The notes beneath the pieces are model-generated. The model made no database searches and had not been told where the DNA came from. It saw only the letters and a program-made list of their open reading frames with translations. A stretch of DNA of 45,736 nucleotides from Flavobacteriaceae bacterium ASP10-09a (GTDB taxonomy: Bacteria; Bacteroidota; Bacteroidia; Flavobacteriales; Flavobacteriaceae), in assembly GCA_000981625.1 (NCBI GenBank), contig LAQA01000007.1, forward strand, positions 10,533 to 56,268, written 5' to 3'. Below, in pieces: positions 8,902 to 18,129 of this stretch (its first letter is position 1; each line of letters begins with the position of its first letter). Made by a program: the position numbers and the translations under genes.

Positions 8902-11136
8902 TTAATTAATTACAACATCCGTTTTATGACCTAACATTTCGAAATCTAATTGTTTTCTCACTAAATCTGCGTTTTTTACACGAACATAAACTTCATCTCC
9001 AAGCTGATAATTAGTTTTTGTGCGGTCTCCTATTGCAGCATATTCATCTTTATGAAACGTATAATGATCCCCTTTTATATCTTGTAAGCGCACCATTCCT
9101 TCACATTTATTAGAAACAATCTCTACATAAATACCCCAATCTGTTACACCAGATATTACTCCTAAGAAATTTTGATCTTGGTGGTCGGACATATATTTAA
9201 CTTGCATGTATTTTATACTTGCGCGTTCTGCTTGTGAAGCTAATCCCTCCATTTCACTACTGTGTCTACATTTTTGTTCGTATTGATCTTCGTTTGCGGT
9301 TTTACCTTCTTCTAAATAATAGTTTAATAATCGATGTACCATGATGTCTGGATATCGCCGAATAGGTGAGGTAAAATGAGTATAATAATCGAAGGCTAAA
9401 CCATAATGTCCAATGTTTTGTGTAGTATAAACAGCTTTACTCATAGAGCGTATCGCAAGCGTATCTACTAAATTTTGTTCTTTTTTTCCTTGAACATCTT
9501 TTAATAAATTATTTAAAGAGTTGGAGGTTGATTTTCGATCACGGGTATCTAGTTTATAACCAAACTGTTTTATAATATTTTGTAAAGCAGCAATTTTTTC
9601 ATCGTTAGGTTCGTCATGAACACGATAAATAAATGTTTTTTTAGGGTTTTGTTTTCCGATAAATTCTGCAACACTTCTATTAGCAAGAAGCATAAACTCT
9701 TCTATTAACTTATTAGCATCTTTACTTTCTTTAAAATAGACTCCTGCGGGATTGTTGTTTTCATCTAAATTAAATTTAACCTCTACTTTATCAAAAGAAA
9801 TAGCGCCTTCTTTCATTCTTTTTTTACGAAGAATTTTAGCTAATTTATCTAATTTAAGGATTGCTTCGGTGATTTTATATTTAACCTCGTATGCTTTTCC
9901 TGTGATGGATATTTCTGAAGGTATAATAACCGTTTGATGTTCTTTTAATAGTTCGTTTTCAATTACATATTGTGCTTCTTCGTATGCAAAACGCGCATCA
10001 CTATAAATAACTGTTCTACCAAACCATTTATCTATTATTTCTGCTTTGTTATTTATTTTAAAAACAGCTGAAAAAGTAAACTTTTCTTCATTAGGTCTTA
10101 ACGAGCAAGCATTATTTGATAGTACTTCAGGTAGCATTGGCACTACTCTATCTACTAAATAAACAGAGGTTGCTCTATCAAAAGCTTCATTATCTAAAAT
10201 AGTTCCTGGAGTTAAATAATGAGATACATCTGCGATGTGAATCCCTATTTCATAAATATCCTCTTTTAATACTTTAAATGATAAAGCATCATCAAAATCT
10301 TTTGCATCTTTTGGATCTATCGTAAATGTTAAATCTTTTCGCATATCTCTACGTTTAGAAATTTCTTCTTTTGTAATTTCTATAGATAAATTTTCTGCTT
10401 CTTTTTCTACTTCTGATTCAAATTCAAAAGGTAAATCGTATTCTAATAAAATAGAATGCATTTCTGTATTGTGATCACCTGGTTTACCAAGAACTGTTGT
10501 GATTTTTCCAAATGGATTTTTAGAGTTTTTAGGCCAATCAATCAATTTTGCCTGAACTTTATCTCCATCTACTGCGCCATTCATTTTGTTTTCAGAAACA
10601 AAAATATCAGCATACATTTTGTTGTTGTCAGGAACTACAAAACCAAAGTTTTTATTTTTATTTTTTTGTAAAACACCAACAAAGTCGGTTTTTGCACGTT
10701 TTATAATTTCTACAACATCAGCTTCATATTTCTTTCCGCTTCTTCTCTTATAAACATATGCTTTTACAGTATCATTATGAAGTCCTTTACCAAGATTAAT
10801 GTTTGGTATAAAAATATCATCTTCATAATCATCAGTAACGAAATACCCATTTCCAGTGGAAGTTACATCTAATGTACCAATAGAATATTTTTTATCAACA
10901 TTTACCTGAAACTTACCTCTATCTACTTCTTTAATTTGTTTACTAGTAGCTAGTTCTGCTAATTTCTTTATTATTTGGGTTTTACCATCTGTATCAGAAA
11001 TCTTTAATTTTGCAGCAATTTGCTTGTGATTATAACTCTTTTCGTTGTCTTCGTTTAATACTTTAAATATATTTCTAGTGAGGTCTTTTACAACATTCCC
11101 TTTCTTTTTAAATATACTTTTCTTCTTTTTTGTCAT
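8902..11136 (-). CDS. rnr: Ribonuclease R
   Basis: A 3'-5' exoribonuclease of the RNase II/R (RNB) family that degrades structured RNA. In order it shows an N-terminal winged-helix-like RNA-binding segment (residues about 10-75), cold-shock domains (about 80-235), and the RNB catalytic domain with the Asp cluster in FTIDPKDAKDFDDALSF (about 270-286). The region HYGLAFDYYTHFTSPIRRYPD carries the conserved Arg residues of the active site. A C-terminal S1 domain follows (about 655-735). The length of 744 residues fits the family. It is divergent from the lipid-kinase-like gene. Confidence 0.96.
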   Translation of the reverse strand: MTKKKKSIFKKKGNVVKDLTRNIFKVLNEDNEKSYNHKQIAAKLKISDTDGKTQIIKKLAELATSKQIKEVDRGKFQVNVDKKYSIGTLDVTSTGNGYFVTDDYEDDIFIPNINLGKGLHNDTVKAYVYKRRSGKKYEADVVEIIKRAKTDFVGVLQKNKNKNFGFVVPDNNKMYADIFVSENKMNGAVDGDKVQAKLIDWPKNSKNPFGKITTVLGKPGDHNTEMHSILLEYDLPFEFESEVEKEAENLSIEITKEEISKRRDMRKDLTFTIDPKDAKDFDDALSFKVLKEDIYEIGIHIADVSHYLTPGTILDNEAFDRATSVYLVDRVVPMLPEVLSNNACSLRPNEEKFTFSAVFKINNKAEIIDKWFGRTVIYSDARFAYEEAQYVIENELLKEHQTVIIPSEISITGKAYEVKYKITEAILKLDKLAKILRKKRMKEGAISFDKVEVKFNLDENNNPAGVYFKESKDANKLIEEFMLLANRSVAEFIGKQNPKKTFIYRVHDEPNDEKIAALQNIIKQFGYKLDTRDRKSTSNSLNNLLKDVQGKKEQNLVDTLAIRSMSKAVYTTQNIGHYGLAFDYYTHFTSPIRRYPDIMVHRLLNYYLEEGKTANEDQYEQKCRHSSEMEGLASQAERASIKYMQVKYMSDHQDQNFLGVISGVTDWGIYVEIVSNKCEGMVRLQDIKGDHYTFHKDEYAAIGDRTKTNYQLGDEVYVRVKNADLVRKQLDFEMLGHKTDVVIN

Positions 11137-11248
11137 TAATTATTACTTCTTATTATATGATACCAAATTACAATTATTTACTGTGATAGTTTATTAAAAA
11201 ATAGTTATCAATCTATTATTGTATTTTGGCTTTTTAAAATTATTATTT

Positions 11249-12160
11249 ATGTCTAATTCTTGGTTTATAATTGCAAATCCTACTTCTGGAAATCGAAACT
11301 TTTCTAAACAATGGAAAGAAATTCAACAATTACTAAACAATAAGAAAATAGACTTTTCTTTCGCTTTTACAAAGTTTTCTAAACATGAAATTGAATTGGT
11401 TAGTGTTGCAATTCAACAAGGTTTTAGAAATATTATTTCGATTGGTGGAGATGGAACACTACATCATGTAGTTAACGGAATAATGCTGCAAAGGTATGTA
11501 AAAAGTTCTGATATAACTATTGCAGTGATTCCTTTAGGAACTGGAAACGATTGGATTAAAACCTATAATATTACATGTAATATTAAAAAAGCTATAGAAA
11601 TCATTCAGCAAAACAAAAAAATTTCACAAGATATTGGTGTTTTAGAAACCGAAAATAAAGGTATTTCTTACTTTAATAATGTAGCAGGTTTAGGATATGA
11701 TGGATATATCGTTAATAAATTAGAAAAATTAAAAAGCTTTGGATCTATTGCTTATTTATTAAGTGGAATCGCTGGTTTGTTATTTTATAAAAAATCGGTT
11801 TTTAAAATTATTTTCAATAATAAAGTAATTGAAACTAATTGTTTAATGACATTATTTGGAATTTGTAAATTTTCTGGAGGTGGAATGCAATTTACAAAAG
11901 ATGTAAATACCTCTAATGGTTTACTAGATATTACAATCGCTAAAAATCTTAATTTATTTGATTTAATTTATAATATTAAAAAATTATATAATGGAAATAT
12001 AGTGTATCATCAAAAAGTTGAAACTTATAAAACTAAGGAGATTACAGTTGTTCCATTAACTTCTAAACCTTTTATTCAAGCAGATGGTGAATTAATAGAT
12101 ACAGGAAAAGTAACTGTAAAAATTATAGAAAAGGCTATTAATTTTATTGTTAACTTATAA
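11249..12160 (+). CDS. Diacylglycerol kinase-like lipid kinase (YegS/DagK family)
   Basis: A 303-residue protein with the diacylglycerol kinase catalytic fold. The nucleotide-binding motif GGDGTLHHVVNG lies at about residues 71-82 and the conserved PLGTGNDW at about 105-112. Further marks are the N-terminal IANPTSGN (a typical N-P-x-[SA]-G) and the C-terminal beta-domain with IQADGE. Members phosphorylate diacylglycerol, sphingoid or related lipids with ATP at the inner membrane; the substrate here is unknown. The frame extends to a TTG at 11219, but the ATG at 11249 matches the family start (MSNSWFIIANP). It is divergent from rnr and followed by the gene-poor 900-bp region. Confidence 0.88.
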   Translation: MSNSWFIIANPTSGNRNFSKQWKEIQQLLNNKKIDFSFAFTKFSKHEIELVSVAIQQGFRNIISIGGDGTLHHVVNGIMLQRYVKSSDITIAVIPLGTGNDWIKTYNITCNIKKAIEIIQQNKKISQDIGVLETENKGISYFNNVAGLGYDGYIVNKLEKLKSFGSIAYLLSGIAGLLFYKKSVFKIIFNNKVIETNCLMTLFGICKFSGGGMQFTKDVNTSNGLLDITIAKNLNLFDLIYNIKKLYNGNIVYHQKVETYKTKEITVVPLTSKPFIQADGELIDTGKVTVKIIEKAINFIVNL

Positions 12161-12310
12161 AATGTGATGAAATATCAGTTATTATATGGTTATTAAATTT
12201 TAACGTGGTACTTCTTTTTTAATTAAAGTTTATATATGTTAAATAAATCTTAATTTTCGTGTAACGTTTTCATAAAATAAGCGTCTATATAAAAAAAGAT
12301 TAGCTTTAAA

Positions 12311-12409
12311 ATGAAAAAATTACGTAAAATTATTGTTTTATTTATTTTTATATTTCTTGCAGGAATTTTTATTACTGTAATTACTATAAATACCTCTCTA
12401 AATAATTAA
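12311..12409 (+). CDS. Possible 32-residue single-span membrane peptide
   Basis: An ATG with an N-terminal basic stretch (MKKLRK) opens a 32-codon frame. One continuous hydrophobic segment (residues 7-26) and a short polar tail (NTSLNN) follow, ending in TAA. This is the classic shape of a small bacterial membrane protein. No strong promoter or ribosome-binding site is visible, and in DNA this AT-rich a short hydrophobic frame can arise by chance. It sits alone between the lipid-kinase gene and the DnaA-box-like cluster. Confidence 0.3.
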   Translation: MKKLRKIIVLFIFIFLAGIFITVITINTSLNN

Positions 12410-12479
12410 GTTAAATTACAAACAAAACTTTAGAAATTAAAAAAGACACGCTTTTTCTTTTAAAAACTGAAAAGAAAAC

Positions 12480-13062
12480 AGTTTAACTCTTTATCGTAAA
12501 TTCTATAATTTTTAGTTTAATTAAATTTTTGTTTTTTACAGTTATCAACATTCTATATTATAATCATTTTTCTTTTATAAATTTTTAAAAAACAATGGTG
12601 TTTATAATAGTGTGTGAATAGCAACTATAAAATTTTAGTTTTTTATTTTAATATATGAGTTATTAAAAAATATTGACATCTTATTAGTTCTTTAAAACCT
12701 TAAAAATCAATATAAATTCATAGTTATTAACAATAGTTATAAACAGTAATTAACCTAAAATTCTTAATATTTAATAGAGTAATCTATGTAAATAAAATAT
12801 AAATTTTTTGTTAATAAACTTTTATTAAAAACTCATAAAAAAAGTTGTGTATATTAAACTACTCTCAGTATTGTAATAATTTTTTAATTAACCAAATAAA
12901 CTTGTAAAAGTTTACCGATACTTCTTAACATTTACATAATATAGGTAAAGAGTTAAAAATTAAACTGTTATTAAAAAAGCTAAATTTTTGATTGTTTATA
13001 ACTGTTGATAACCGTTAGTTTCTGTATTTTTGTAACAGACAACTAAATTAAAATCAATCTAT
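12480..13062. other. Candidate replication origin: AT-rich region with seven DnaA-box-like 9-mers
   Basis: No gene is visible from 12410 to 13063, and the DNA is extremely AT-rich. Seven 9-mers of the form TTATNAACA occur within about 470 bp. TTATCAACA lies at 12542-12550 (+) and 13003-13011 (-). TTATTAACA lies at 12724-12732 (+) and 12809-12817 (-). TTATAAACA lies at 12599-12607 (-), 12737-12745 (+) and 12993-13001 (-). These differ by one base from the bacterial DnaA box TTATNCACA. Two sites at the right end are separated by a single base. The stretch between the clusters is rich in A/T runs and could serve as an unwinding element. dnaA itself is not in the window, but in Bacteroidota the origin need not be next to dnaA. 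The remaining part, 12161-12480, holds only the possible small peptide gene. Confidence 0.5.
13025..13032 (+). promoter_or_regulatory. -7 element for rpiB
   Basis: TATTTTTG matches TAnnTTTG, 31 bp before the rpiB ATG, with a TTG 17 bp upstream (13005-13007) as a possible -33 box. That TTG lies inside the last DnaA-box-like site, so a protein bound there would compete with RNA polymerase. Confidence 0.55.
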
Positions 13063-13063
13063 T

Positions 13064-13498
13064 ATGACAATTGCTATTGGTAACGATCACGCAGGTACTG
13101 AATACAAATTCGAAATTATAAAACATTTAAAAGATAAAGGGTATAAAGTTTTAAATTTTGGAACGGATACAAATGACTCTATGGATTATCCAGATGCAAT
13201 CCATCCAACAGTTGATGCTATAGAGACAGGTAAAGCTGAATTAGGAATCATTCTTTGTGGAAGTGGAAATGGTGCACAAATGACAGCAAATAAACACCAA
13301 GGGATAAGAGCTGCACTTTGTTGGAATAATGAATTAGTTACACTAACAAGACAACACAATAATGCAAATGTATTAACCATTCCTGCACGTTTTGTTTCTT
13401 TACAACAAGCAATTGGTTTCGTAGATATTTTTCTTACTACAAAATTTGAAGGAGGAAGACATGGAAATAGAGTTGATAAAATTTCTTGTGCTGGTTAA
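13064..13498 (+). CDS. rpiB: Ribose-5-phosphate isomerase B (RpiB/LacAB family)
   Basis: Interconverts ribulose 5-phosphate and ribose 5-phosphate in the pentose phosphate pathway. The 144-residue length is that of RpiB. The N-terminal IAIGNDHAGTEYK contains the conserved Asp-His-Ala-Gly of the substrate site, and ILCGSGNG carries the catalytic Cys (residue 65) with the following Gly-rich loop. IRAALCWN and NNANVLTIPARF are also family motifs. LacA/LacB-type galactose-6-phosphate isomerases share the fold, but no lactose genes are near. The next gene is 86 bp downstream on the same strand. Confidence 0.95.
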   Translation: MTIAIGNDHAGTEYKFEIIKHLKDKGYKVLNFGTDTNDSMDYPDAIHPTVDAIETGKAELGIILCGSGNGAQMTANKHQGIRAALCWNNELVTLTRQHNNANVLTIPARFVSLQQAIGFVDIFLTTKFEGGRHGNRVDKISCAG

Positions 13499-13584
13499 TT
13501 AATATTCCTTACCTAATTACCTAATTAAATATAAGTTTGTTATTTATGCGAGAGCAGGGATAATATTTTTTAATAAATAAGTAT

Positions 13585-14025
13585 ATGGAATTTATAATAA
13601 AATATTTCAATGAATTAACAATTCATGAATTGTATCAAATTCTACAATTACGATCTGAAGTTTTTGTAGTAGAACAAGAGTGTGTATACCAAGATATGGA
13701 TTTTAAAGATCAAAAATCTTTACATGTGTTTGGTTATAAAAACGAAAAAATGATTGCATATACACGTATTTTTAAACCTGGTGATTATTTTAAAAATGCA
13801 AGTATTGGTAGAGTAATTATTGCCTCTTCAGCCCGCAAATACGGTTTTGGTCACGACTTAATAAAAGCATCTATTGTAGCTGTAAAAACCTATTTTAATG
13901 ATGACAAAATAACAATTTCAGCTCAAAAATATCTCAAAAAATTCTATGAATCTCATCATTTTATTCAAGTAGGAGAAGAGTATTTAGAAGACGGAATTCC
14001 ACATATAGAAATGGTAAAAGAGTAA
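13585..14025 (+). CDS. GNAT acetyltransferase, ElaA type
   Basis: A 146-residue single-domain GNAT protein. The N-terminus (YQILQLRSEVFVVEQECVY) is characteristic of the ElaA subgroup, as is the IGRVIIASSARKYGFGHDLI stretch, where the acetyl-CoA pyrophosphate-binding loop lies (residues about 80-95). The C-terminal YLKKFYESHHFIQVGEEYLEDGIPHIEM also fits ElaA (a conserved EDGIPH). The substrate of ElaA proteins is not firmly known to me. It ends 2 bp before the convergent TonB receptor gene, without a clear terminator between them. Confidence 0.88.
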   Translation: MEFIIKYFNELTIHELYQILQLRSEVFVVEQECVYQDMDFKDQKSLHVFGYKNEKMIAYTRIFKPGDYFKNASIGRVIIASSARKYGFGHDLIKASIVAVKTYFNDDKITISAQKYLKKFYESHHFIQVGEEYLEDGIPHIEMVKE

Positions 14026-14027
14026 GA

Positions 14028-16559
14028 TTAAAAATCTACTCTAAAACTTAAATTTGGAGTAAATGGGAGTGAATAATTATTTACTCTTCTAATATTATTT
14101 TCACTAAAATTATCTACAATATAATAAGAATCTAAAATATTTTGTTTGTCAGTAATATTAGTAAAACCCAAACTAATTTTAGATTTTACAGTATCAGAAA
14201 ACTTAAACTTATAACTTCCAGAAAGATCAATTCTAAAGAAATTATCTAATACATGTTTGTTAGGATTATCATAATTTACAATCGTTATATTTCCATTTTG
14301 GATGGTTTCATTCCCTTTAACAGGCTTTGTATAAGGTCTTCCAGAACGTAAAATACCACCAAAAGAAACTTTTAATTTCTTTGTAAAATTATAATTAAAA
14401 GCAGCACTTAAAGAATGTGAAATATCTAAACTATTAGAAAACGTTTGTGGATTAAAAACATCAAAAGTATAATCGTTTTTTGAGTAGGTATAACTAAACC
14501 AAGTACTAATTTTTTTTGTCTGCTTATTAACTAAAAACTCAACTCCTTTTACATTATAATTACCAATAGAATTAAAGGTTTGTATATTATTGTAAAACCC
14601 TTGGTTTGCCGCTGTAATTCCACCTACTTTTTTATAAAAACTAGTAATATCTAAGTATAATTTATTTTTAGAATATGAAATACCTAATGAGGCTTGCTTA
14701 CTTTTTATAATAGGTGTATTTTCATCATCAGAAAGAATCCATCTTCTTTTTTCTATCCCTAAAAAATTATCTTCAAAATCTATTTTCTGCGCTGTAGTTT
14801 GGTTTTTAAACTCTCCTTCTAATTTTATAGAAACTTCAGAATTTAATTTTTGTCTAATATTAATTCTTGGTTCAATTATATATTTATTAAACTTATGAAA
14901 GTAGTTTAAACGAACTCCAAATCTAGCATAAGTATTATTCATGTTGAGCTCAATTTCAGAAAATAAAGCACTTTTTAATAATACATTTTTCTCTGTTTTA
15001 GAAAAAGTTGGCGCATTTACAGTTGTAGTATTTCTAATGCCAATTTCATTGAAAACGATTCCATTAGAAAAATATAAAACATCAGAAAACTCGTATTTAG
15101 AATTCAGTTTTATTTCTGTTTCTAACACATTATTAAATTGTGTTTGAAATTGATCTGAGTCTTTATTATAGTCTGTTGAGTTTATTTTATAATCTGAAAA
15201 GAAAGCTGAAAGGCTAGTAGAAAAGTTAGAACTCCAAATAGCGTCCCAACTAATTTTTCCTCCCAAATTTTCTTGTTTTAAGGTACTGTTTTCTTCAATA
15301 GTATTGTTATTAGACATGTATTGTTCTTGATAGTCTAAATCGTTTTTTATATGTATAAAATTTGCTCTAACTGAGTGATTGTAATTAATATCGTACAAAA
15401 CCTTAAAAGAATAATCATAGAAATAAAAATTTGTTTCTGAATTATTTACAGCATTAGATGAAATAGAATTATCTTGAAAACTCCTTGAAAAATAGTTGTT
15501 ATAAGTAGGTGTGTTTATAACATCAGTAAAAGATCTTCTTGCAGAAATATGCAATTCCAAATTCTCTTTTATTGGAACCTGTGCAAACGCATCGGCACTC
15601 AATAAATTAAAACCACCACCACCAGAAAAATTATTAGTAATTCTATTTGAAGTTTCCATATTTATAGTTGATGAAACCCCATCTGAGAAAGCGCTACTTG
15701 TTCCGTTTTTAGTTACAGAAACTTTCTTTGTTAAATATGGATTATAAGCAGATATCAATCCAAAAAAATGACCAGAATGATACATTTTAATTCCATCCCA
15801 AAGTATTAAGTTCTGGTCATTTGTTCCACCTCTAACATTAATATTAGAAATACTTTCACTAACACTTTCTATTCCTGGAAGAATTTTAATGGTTTTTAAA
15901 ATATCAGGTTCTATTAAACCAGGAAGAATTCCGAATTTTTTAGTGTTTAAAATAGTACTTCCATCAGCACTTTTTTGTAAACCAGAAGTTAAAAGTTTTG
16001 CCATTATAATCTCTGATAACTCTTCAGTTTCTTCTTCTAAAAAAATTTTCTTGCAGTTCGAACTTAAAAACATCTCTTTAGCTGAAATTTCTCTCGTTTT
16101 AAAACTGATAAAAGAAATGCTTAAAGTTGAATTTACGGGAACATTTTTTAAATAAAAAACACCCTCATTATCGGTTGTAGTTCCTAAATTATAACCATTT
16201 ATTTTTATAGAGGTTAATAATAAGGGCTCCAACGATCTTGAATCTAAAATGGTTCCGCAAACAGAAATAAACTTATTTAAAAAAGAAACCGTTACATACC
16301 TATTGTCTAAAGTTTTAAACTGTAGAAAAGTTCTTTCGTTTAAAAAAGATAAAAGATCATCTATTAAAACACCTTTTATTGGTTGTTCTATGAAAACACC
16401 TTTTACATCATTATCAGAATATGAAAACTTAATATCATAGGTTTTTTCAAGTTTTAAAAGTAATGAAGATAGCGCCACTTTAGTACTAGTGTTTTGAGTA
16501 TAAGCTACACTTACTATCAATAAAAAACTAATAAAAACAAACTGAAACTTATTTATCAT
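14028..16559 (-). CDS. TonB-dependent outer-membrane receptor with STN signalling domain
   Basis: An 843-residue receptor. It has a signal peptide (about residues 1-21, ending VAYTQ), an STN secretin/TonB short N-terminal domain (about 28-93), a carboxypeptidase-regulatory-like beta-sandwich (about 99-176), a plug (about 185-310, with INVRGGTNDQNLILWDGI) and a 22-strand-type barrel to the C-terminal FRVDF. STN domains are found in transducing receptors of the FecA type, which pass a ligand signal to a FecR protein. The frame extends upstream to 16634, but the ATG at 16559 gives the signal peptide and is preferred. It overlaps the end of fecR by 11 bp, suggesting coupled translation. The ligand is unknown; no iron or sugar genes adjoin it. 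Confidence 0.9.
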   Translation of the reverse strand: MINKFQFVFISFLLIVSVAYTQNTSTKVALSSLLLKLEKTYDIKFSYSDNDVKGVFIEQPIKGVLIDDLLSFLNERTFLQFKTLDNRYVTVSFLNKFISVCGTILDSRSLEPLLLTSIKINGYNLGTTTDNEGVFYLKNVPVNSTLSISFISFKTREISAKEMFLSSNCKKIFLEEETEELSEIIMAKLLTSGLQKSADGSTILNTKKFGILPGLIEPDILKTIKILPGIESVSESISNINVRGGTNDQNLILWDGIKMYHSGHFFGLISAYNPYLTKKVSVTKNGTSSAFSDGVSSTINMETSNRITNNFSGGGGFNLLSADAFAQVPIKENLELHISARRSFTDVINTPTYNNYFSRSFQDNSISSNAVNNSETNFYFYDYSFKVLYDINYNHSVRANFIHIKNDLDYQEQYMSNNNTIEENSTLKQENLGGKISWDAIWSSNFSTSLSAFFSDYKINSTDYNKDSDQFQTQFNNVLETEIKLNSKYEFSDVLYFSNGIVFNEIGIRNTTTVNAPTFSKTEKNVLLKSALFSEIELNMNNTYARFGVRLNYFHKFNKYIIEPRINIRQKLNSEVSIKLEGEFKNQTTAQKIDFEDNFLGIEKRRWILSDDENTPIIKSKQASLGISYSKNKLYLDITSFYKKVGGITAANQGFYNNIQTFNSIGNYNVKGVEFLVNKQTKKISTWFSYTYSKNDYTFDVFNPQTFSNSLDISHSLSAAFNYNFTKKLKVSFGGILRSGRPYTKPVKGNETIQNGNITIVNYDNPNKHVLDNFFRIDLSGSYKFKFSDTVKSKISLGFTNITDKQNILDSYYIVDNFSENNIRRVNNYSLPFTPNLSFRVDF

Positions 16560-17463
16560 AATTAAATATAGTAATTCTATTACCTTTAATTTTATAAGAT
16601 AATTGTAATGGAATTGTAATTGATTGTAAAGCAATATTTACATCTGTATGTGTAAAACCCCCTGAATATAAAACATTTAAATCTACATTTTTAGTGTCAA
16701 TTTTATAATTAAATTGGTTTTCTATTTCAGTTAAGACAAATCGCAAAGCAGTACTTTTAAAGTTAGATTCTTTTTGCAACCAAGTTTTTTCTTCTACATT
16801 AAAAGTATTGTTAGAGTCAATAACACCATTTACTAGTTTAAAGATGGTTCCTCGTGGTAATTTTACAAGCGTATCGTTATAAAGTACACTTACCAAACCT
16901 TCATAGGTTTTAACCTCAAAATAATTTTCTCTTTCCTTTATGTTAAATTGAGTTCCAAGAACAGTTACTTCACCAACAGCGGTATTCACTGTAAACTTTT
17001 TACCTTTCTGAACCTTAAAATAAGCCTCACCACTTAAGGTTAGGTTTCTGTTTTTTTTCCAGTCTTTTTTAGAATAAGAAATTTCTGAATTTGCGTTTAA
17101 AAGGACTTCAGAATTATCAGGTAAATTAAAAGTTTTTGTCTGTGCAAATTCTGTTTTAAAATTAGATGTATTGTTAAAAAGCAAAAAATATGAAGTTGTT
17201 AATAAAATCGTCACTGCTGCTGCATACTTATATATTTTTTTAAAGTTAAATTTAACAACTTTTCCTTTTTTAGAGTTGTTTTGTGTTTTTAACTTTAAGT
17301 CGGAAAGGGCTTTTTTAACATCAATATTTGGTGTCTCTATTTGAGCAGCATAATGCGCAATTTTTTCTAAAGTTTTAAAACCTTCAGCTTTTTTTAAACG
17401 CGCAAGTTCTTCGTTCGAAGCCTCTTTATTTAACCACTTTAATATGTCTTTTTTGTTTTCCAT
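16549..17463 (-). CDS. FecR-family anti-sigma factor
   Basis: A 304-residue inner-membrane regulator that holds the neighbouring ECF sigma factor inactive until the receptor signals. The N-terminal about 60 residues form a short cytoplasmic helical domain (DILKWLNKEASNEELARL), one membrane span follows at about residues 78-96, then the periplasmic FecR domain (about 105-200, with FNLPDNSEVLLNANSEISY) and a C-terminal STN-like/DUF4974-type domain (about 230-304, LRFVLTEIENQFNYKI) expected to contact the receptor. It lies 47 bp after the sigma factor gene on the same strand. One copy of a 34-bp repeated motif fills that gap. Confidence 0.93.
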   Translation of the reverse strand: MENKKDILKWLNKEASNEELARLKKAEGFKTLEKIAHYAAQIETPNIDVKKALSDLKLKTQNNSKKGKVVKFNFKKIYKYAAAVTILLTTSYFLLFNNTSNFKTEFAQTKTFNLPDNSEVLLNANSEISYSKKDWKKNRNLTLSGEAYFKVQKGKKFTVNTAVGEVTVLGTQFNIKERENYFEVKTYEGLVSVLYNDTLVKLPRGTIFKLVNGVIDSNNTFNVEEKTWLQKESNFKSTALRFVLTEIENQFNYKIDTKNVDLNVLYSGGFTHTDVNIALQSITIPLQLSYKIKGNRITIFNYDK

Positions 17464-17478
17464 TTCTATGCTTCTATA

Positions 17479-17512
17479 TACGTAACAATTAAAAAGTATT
17501 TTACCCTACCTT
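17479..17512 (-). promoter_or_regulatory. Copy A of the 34-bp ECF-promoter-like motif, before fecR
   Basis: Read on the minus strand it begins AAGGTAGGGTAAAATA and has TTGTT starting 24 nt after the motif start, the same spacing as copies B and C. The right end (TACGTA) is diverged. It sits in the sigma/fecR gap, overlaps the sigma stop codon, and its 3' end is about 16 bp from the fecR ATG. Confidence 0.6.
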
Positions 17513-18020
17513 AAATACCATCAATTTTTGTTCTTAATTTTTTTAATGCTGATGACATTCTTTTTTCTACCGCTTTTTGAGAAATTTCTAAGATTTCTGC
17601 AATTTCTCTGTATTTTTTCCCGTCAATTCTATTCATTAAAAAAACTTCACGTTCACCTTCAGTTAAATCTGCAATAGCTCTTTTTAGTTTTTCTTTAAAT
17701 TCTTCTTCTTCCAGTAAATAATCTGGGCTTTGGTTGTTAACATCTAAATAAGGACTGCTTTTAGCATACTCAAAAACCACTTTTTCATGCTTTATTTTAT
17801 TTAGAAAAAGATTATTTATAACCGTAAATAAATAAGACTTTGCTTTAGAAAAATCTATTTTGGCACAATTTTCCCAAATTTTTATAAATGCTTCTTGAGC
17901 TAAATCTAAAGATGTATTTTTATCACCAGACTTATAGTAAGCAAAGTTACTAGCAGACTGAATATGACCAGTATAGAACTCATTAAAATAAATTTCATTA
18001 CAAAGAGATTTATCAGTCAT
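17511..18020 (-). CDS. ECF (FecI-like) RNA polymerase sigma factor
   Basis: A 169-residue sigma-70 family protein of the extracytoplasmic function type. Region 2 is at about residues 10-75 (DLAQEAFIKIWENCAKIDFSKAKSYLF, the -10 recognition part) and region 4 at about 110-165 (LTEGEREVFLMNRIDGKKYREIAEIL, then ISQKAVEKRMSSALKKL, the helix-turn-helix that reads the -35). No region 3, as usual. It heads a sigma-fecR-receptor order on the minus strand, and divergently faces a lipoprotein operon. Its predicted targets are the three copies of the AAGGTAGGGTAAA...TTGTT motif around it. A weak TACCTTTA on its own strand near 18060 could serve as its basal promoter. Confidence 0.94.
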   Translation of the reverse strand: MTDKSLCNEIYFNEFYTGHIQSASNFAYYKSGDKNTSLDLAQEAFIKIWENCAKIDFSKAKSYLFTVINNLFLNKIKHEKVVFEYAKSSPYLDVNNQSPDYLLEEEEFKEKLKRAIADLTEGEREVFLMNRIDGKKYREIAEILEISQKAVEKRMSSALKKLRTKIDGI

Positions 18021-18060
18021 AAAGAGGTTTTAGGAGAAAAAAGTGTTATTTTTTAATGTA

Positions 18061-18094
18061 AAGGTAGGGTAAATTAATGTTTAGTTGTTTTACT
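18061..18094 (+). promoter_or_regulatory. Copy B of the 34-bp ECF-promoter-like motif
   Basis: Begins AAGGTAGGGTAAATTA and ends AGTTGTTTTACT. Both blocks are identical to those of copy C at the same spacing, while the middle differs. It points towards the lipoprotein operon and lies 69 bp upstream of copy C. Confidence 0.6.
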
Positions 18095-18129
18095 AAAAGA
18101 AGGGCATAAAATTAGCCATTCAAAAAAAT

